A DNA stretch of 64,000 nt, taken from Azophilus sp965247035. Its GTDB lineage: Bacteria; Pseudomonadota; Gammaproteobacteria; Pseudomonadales; Azotimanducaceae. The translations under genes and the position numbers were made by a program. Below the pieces are notes generated by a model. It had not been told where the DNA came from, searched no databases, and worked only from the letters and a program-made list of their open reading frames with translations. Positions 60,485 through 64,000 of the stretch are shown one piece after another; the stretch's first letter is position 1; each line of letters starts with the position of its first letter. The stretch is from positions 1 through 64,000 of the forward strand of contig CBDFGJ010000003.1 in assembly GCA_965247035.1 (NCBI GenBank). Direction: 5' to 3'.

Positions 60485-60503
60485 GACACCCTGAGTCACC
60501 ATA

Positions 60504-60557
60504 TTGACCTTGAAAGAAATTGCTGAGCACCTAAAACTGTCCGAAAAGACGGCATAA
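60504..60557 (+). pseudogene. Helix-turn-helix (excisionase-like) fragment
   Basis: From a TTG at 60504 the frame reads TLKEIAEHLKLSEKTA then TAA. This matches the start of excisionase-type helix-turn-helix proteins (..LKEIADYLKLSEKTAYRLA). Only 17 codons remain. It stands at the edge of the island, 9 bases before mod, and may be what is left of an integration gene. Confidence 0.5.
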
Positions 60558-60565
60558 TAACGAGT

Positions 60566-62455
60566 ATGCCAAATACGGAAGAGATGAAAATGAAGCAAGC
60601 AGACCCCCGAGATGGACAAAGCGCTGACATTGTTTCAGAGAATATTGAGCGGCTGAAAGAATTTTTTCCAGATGCGTTTTCAGAAGGTGGAGTCAACTTT
60701 GAGACTTTGCGGCAGTTGCTTGGTGATGCATCGGTTTTGAACGAAGGCGAAGAAAAGTATGGATTAAACTGGCATGGGAAAAAGAAAGCTCGCCAAATTG
60801 CTTTAACACCTTCAACAGGCACATTGTTACCGTGTCCTAAAGAAAGTGTTGATTGGGATACGACGCAAAACTTGTTTATCGAGGGCGATAACCTTGAGGT
60901 TTTAAAGCTCTTGCAGAAGAGCTATGCCAATAAAGTCAAAATGATATTTATTGATCCTCCCTATAATACTGGCGAGGAATTTATCTATCCAGATAGGTTT
61001 TCGGATAATTTGAGCACATACCTTAAATACACCGGACAGGTAGATGGTGAAGGCCTGAAATTTTCTTCGAAAATAGAGACGATTGGAAGAAAGCACACTA
61101 GTTGGCTTTCGATGATGTATCCGAGGTTGAAATTGGCAAAAAATCTCATGATGAACGATGGAGTTTTATTCATCTGTATTGATGATAACGAGGTCGCCAA
61201 TCTCAGAGGAATTGTTGATGAGATATTTGGGGAAGAGAATTTCATTGCCGGATTCGTATGGGAGAAGCGCACGAATCGCGAGAATAGAAAGATTGTTTCT
61301 TCTCGCCACGATTACATCCTATGTTATTGCAAGGACCTAAACAAAAAGGAAGACGCAATCAAGCAGCTACCAATGAGTGATAAAGCATTTGGTCGATACA
61401 AAAATCCAGACGATGACCCTCGCGGTGACTGGAAATCTGATCCTGCTACTGCGCAGGCGGGTCACGCAACCCCAACTCAATTTTATGTTCTAACCGCGCC
61501 AAACGGAAAAGAGCATGAATTACAAAGTGGAAGGTGCTGGCTGTATACGAAGGAAGTAATGCAGCAAGCAATTGACGATGGTCGTATATGGTTTGGAAGG
61601 GATGGTAATGGCGTTCCCAGAGTTAAGACATATTTGAAAGCTAAAGAGAGGGGTTTGACACCTGAAAGTATCTGGTTTGCAGCAGAAGCATCCACCAATG
61701 AATCGGCGAAGACTAAGCTTAAATCATTATTTGGCGGTAAAGCCGTTTTTGAAACGCCTAAGCCGGTTGAGCTAATTGATCTCGCAATGAAAATTGGGGC
61801 GGATGATGGTATCGTTTTAGATTTTTTTGCTGGCTCCTGTGCAACGGCAGAAGCGGCGCTTAAGTCATCTAACAGATTTATAGTTGTTCAATTGCCCGAA
61901 AGGTGTGATGACGGCTCTGAAGCATTTAAAGCGGGGTATTCAACAATTGCAGGCATTGGCAAGGATCGATTGCGAAAAATATCAACGATGCTTACAAATG
62001 ATAAGAGCTATGAGACGGCCGATCTGGGTTTTAAAGTTTTCAAGCTATCCCACTCGAATATAAACGTGTGGAATCCTGACCGTACTGACCTTGAAGAAAG
62101 CTTGCTATCTAATCAAGAACACCTCGTTGCGGGACGCACTGAGCAAGACGTTCTCTACGAACTGCTTCTAAAGCGAGGTGTTGATCTTACAGTCCCTATG
62201 GAAGAGCGAAAAATTTCCGGTAAAACCATATACAGCATTGGATATGGTGTTCTGTTTGCCTGTTTAGATGAGTCCATTACCAAAGAGCAAGTCGAAGATA
62301 TCGCCCAAGCGATTATTGTTTGGTATGGCGAGCTTGCACCAAGTTCTGATACGCATGTTTTCTTCCGCGATAGCGCCTTCCGAGATGATGTTTCTAAAAC
62401 AAACATGGCCGCCATTCTAGAACAGAATGGTATTACCCATGTTCGCAGCTTATAA
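60566..62455 (+). CDS. mod: Type III restriction-modification system, methyltransferase (Mod)
   Basis: The 629-residue protein is a beta-class N6-adenine methyltransferase: the catalytic motif comes first as FIDPPYNTG (motif IV, about 131-139) and the AdoMet motif follows as LDFFAGSCATAEA (motif I). TSWLSMMYPRLKLAKNLMMNDGVLFICIDDNEVANL is the typical Mod segment between. The central target-recognition region is unlike anything recognised, so the DNA target is unknown. G+C is visibly lower than in the window. The res gene follows after 12 bp. A second in-frame ATG at 60584 is possible. Confidence 0.93.
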   Translation: MPNTEEMKMKQADPRDGQSADIVSENIERLKEFFPDAFSEGGVNFETLRQLLGDASVLNEGEEKYGLNWHGKKKARQIALTPSTGTLLPCPKESVDWDTTQNLFIEGDNLEVLKLLQKSYANKVKMIFIDPPYNTGEEFIYPDRFSDNLSTYLKYTGQVDGEGLKFSSKIETIGRKHTSWLSMMYPRLKLAKNLMMNDGVLFICIDDNEVANLRGIVDEIFGEENFIAGFVWEKRTNRENRKIVSSRHDYILCYCKDLNKKEDAIKQLPMSDKAFGRYKNPDDDPRGDWKSDPATAQAGHATPTQFYVLTAPNGKEHELQSGRCWLYTKEVMQQAIDDGRIWFGRDGNGVPRVKTYLKAKERGLTPESIWFAAEASTNESAKTKLKSLFGGKAVFETPKPVELIDLAMKIGADDGIVLDFFAGSCATAEAALKSSNRFIVVQLPERCDDGSEAFKAGYSTIAGIGKDRLRKISTMLTNDKSYETADLGFKVFKLSHSNINVWNPDRTDLEESLLSNQEHLVAGRTEQDVLYELLLKRGVDLTVPMEERKISGKTIYSIGYGVLFACLDESITKEQVEDIAQAIIVWYGELAPSSDTHVFFRDSAFRDDVSKTNMAAILEQNGITHVRSL

Positions 62456-62467
62456 GGAGTTTGGCCT

Positions 62468-64000
62468 ATGAAGCTGCATTTTGAAGATGATCTAGATTAT
62501 CAGAAAGCCGCCATTGAATCGGTAGTGAGTCTGTTTAAAGGGCAAGAAATATCTCGTTCTGAATTTACTGTTACCTTTCAGGCGGATTCTAGCCCTAACT
62601 GTTCTTTGGGTATGGAGGAAAGCCAGCTTGGTATTGGTAACAGGCTTTTGCTAATTGATGAAGAGATCGAAGAAAACCTTCGTAGAACCCAGTTAAACAA
62701 CGGATTGCGCCCATCTGAAAAGCTCGCCAGCGGTGATTTCACCGTAGAGATGGAAACGGGTACGGGTAAGACATACGTTTATCTGCGCACCATATTCGAA
62801 CTTGATAAAAACTACGGTTTTACCAAGTTTGTCATCGTTGTGCCGTCAATTGCGATCAAGGAAGGAACTTATAAGACCCTACAGGTTACCCGAGAGCATT
62901 TTGAGGTTTTATACCCGAAAGCAAAGGGATATGAATACTTTCTCTATAATTCATCAAAACTCGGTCAGGTACGGAATTTTGCGACCAGTTCCAATATTCA
63001 GATTATGGTCACAACGGTTGGTGCCATTAACAAAAAAGATGTTAATAACCTTTATAAAGAGAATGAAAATACAGGCGGTGAGAAACCCATTGATCTCGTT
63101 CGTGCAACGAACCCGATCATCATCGTAGACGAGCCACAAAGTGTTGATGGCGGTTTAACGGGTAAAGGTAAAGAAGCCTTAACGGCAATGAATCCGTTAT
63201 GTACCTTGCGATACTCTGCTACTCATGTTGATAAGCACCATATGGCATTCCGTCTTGATGCCGTAGATGCCTATGAGCGCGGCTTGGTTAAGCAGATTGA
63301 AGTCGCTTCACTGCAAATTGATAGTGGAAATAATAAGCCCTATATCCGCTTAGGACCTACAAGTAATAAAAAAGGCTCAATCACTGCCAAGATTGAGATT
63401 GATGTACGGCGCGGCAAGAACATCAAACGTGAATTCTTAACCGTTGAAGACGGTGATGACCTTGAGCAGGTGACGAACCGCTCAATCTACGAGAACATGC
63501 AAATTGGTACGATTACTTGTGGTAAAGGCAACGAAACCATTGAAGTAAAAGGTGGCGGTTTTGATCAAACCCTTAAGGTGGGCGAAGCTATTGGCGGCGC
63601 AGACCCAGATAAAATTCAGCGGCTTATGATTCATCGAACGATTAAAGAACATTTGGACAAAGAGCTAACCTTTGCCGCTAACAAGCAGTTCATTAAAGTT
63701 CTGAGCCTATTCTTTATCGATAGCGTCGAGCATTACCGTCAATATGATGAAGATGGCAATATCGCTCTTGGTAAGTATGCCAAGATGTTTGAGGAAGAAT
63801 ATCGCAAGCTGGCTAAGTCTACCGACTATCAAAGCCTCTTCAAACAAATCGATTTAGATGCCGGTGCTTCAGAAGTACATAACGGCTATTTTTCCATTGA
63901 CAAGAAGGGTAAGTCAGTAGAGACAGCGGAGAATAATCAGGTGGGGCGTGATAACGCAGAGCGCGCCTATAACCTGATTATGAAGGAGAAGGAAAAGCTT
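62468..64000 (+). CDS. res: Type III restriction enzyme, Res subunit (partial, runs off right edge)
   Basis: The first 511 codons of a Res helicase-nuclease: motif I METGTGKTYVYLRTI (about 98-112), motif II IIIVDEPQSVDGG, motif III LRYSATHVDKHH. Res acts with Mod in an ATP-dependent complex that cleaves DNA with unmethylated sites. The C-terminal nuclease (PD-(D/E)XK) lies outside the window. Same AT-rich composition as mod; clearly one transcription unit. Confidence 0.92.
   Translation, partial: MKLHFEDDLDYQKAAIESVVSLFKGQEISRSEFTVTFQADSSPNCSLGMEESQLGIGNRLLLIDEEIEENLRRTQLNNGLRPSEKLASGDFTVEMETGTGKTYVYLRTIFELDKNYGFTKFVIVVPSIAIKEGTYKTLQVTREHFEVLYPKAKGYEYFLYNSSKLGQVRNFATSSNIQIMVTTVGAINKKDVNNLYKENENTGGEKPIDLVRATNPIIIVDEPQSVDGGLTGKGKEALTAMNPLCTLRYSATHVDKHHMAFRLDAVDAYERGLVKQIEVASLQIDSGNNKPYIRLGPTSNKKGSITAKIEIDVRRGKNIKREFLTVEDGDDLEQVTNRSIYENMQIGTITCGKGNETIEVKGGGFDQTLKVGEAIGGADPDKIQRLMIHRTIKEHLDKELTFAANKQFIKVLSLFFIDSVEHYRQYDEDGNIALGKYAKMFEEEYRKLAKSTDYQSLFKQIDLDAGASEVHNGYFSIDKKGKSVETAENNQVGRDNAERAYNLIMKEKEKL

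Noticed and set aside
1..64000. CRISPR array, tRNA or rRNA genes
   Set aside because: No regularly spaced short repeats with unique spacers, and no cloverleaf or rRNA-like sequence was noticed on either strand; a covariance-model search would be decisive.

Overview
The window looks like chromosome of a GC-rich gammaproteobacterium, probably an aerobe that degrades aromatic compounds. The main clues are gene orders typical of that class: ibaG-murA-(hisG)-hisD, bamD next to rluD-pgeF, ilvI-ilvH-ilvC-pssA-msrP-msrQ, and a holD-like gene near prfC. No rRNA, tRNA or CRISPR array was found. Many truncated genes, transposase relics and short dispersed repeats suggest a genome losing genes, as in host-associated lineages; that lifestyle is an inference.

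Region 1 (1-17,052, minus strand) is a type VI secretion system (T6SS). Read in the direction of transcription it runs tssH/clpV, tssJ-like, tssK, tssL, tssM, tssA, a pair of Hcp-type tube proteins, a scar, a second near-identical Hcp pair, and two tandem VgrG-like spike proteins; the second spike gene runs off the left edge. The sheath and baseplate genes tssB, C, E, F and G are not present and may lie to the left. The ClpV lacks the usual middle coil, the TssM lacks a normal P-loop, and the complete spike protein carries two EF-hand-like loops. Between the Hcp pairs lie fragments of tssA and vgrG mixed with IS66 and IS1380 relics, which records a segmental duplication.

Region 2 (17-28.6 kb) holds an IS3-type relic, a broken SDR gene, ubiA, an orphan TRAP permease pair with an amidohydrolase, an LpxL-type acyltransferase and two MFS transporters (one PcaK-like, one Bcr/CflA-like). 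It ends in a decayed patch of NAD(P)-binding, aldehyde dehydrogenase and SDR fragments, one cut by a ~144-bp MITE-like repeat.

Region 3 (28.6-39.4 kb) encodes a full protocatechuate 4,5-cleavage (meta) pathway: ligA, ligB, ligI, ligJ, galD, ligK and ligC, ending at pyruvate plus oxaloacetate. Within it lie a cytosolic, reductive-dehalogenase-like corrinoid Fe-S protein and an NCS2-family permease. This suggests use of halogenated hydroxybenzoates.

Region 4 (39.4-60.2 kb) is mostly housekeeping: hisD, murA, ibaG, a thioredoxin-like protein, a MAPEG protein, an SDR, zapE, bamD, rluD, pgeF, ilvIHC, pssA, msrPQ, phhB, aroG and a HolD-like protein. It is interspersed with repeats and relics. hisG is absent from its usual place between murA and hisD.

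Region 5 (60.4-64 kb) is visibly AT-richer. It is a type III restriction-modification locus (mod, then res running off the right edge) placed directly behind the first codons of prfC, so prfC appears truncated by the insertion.
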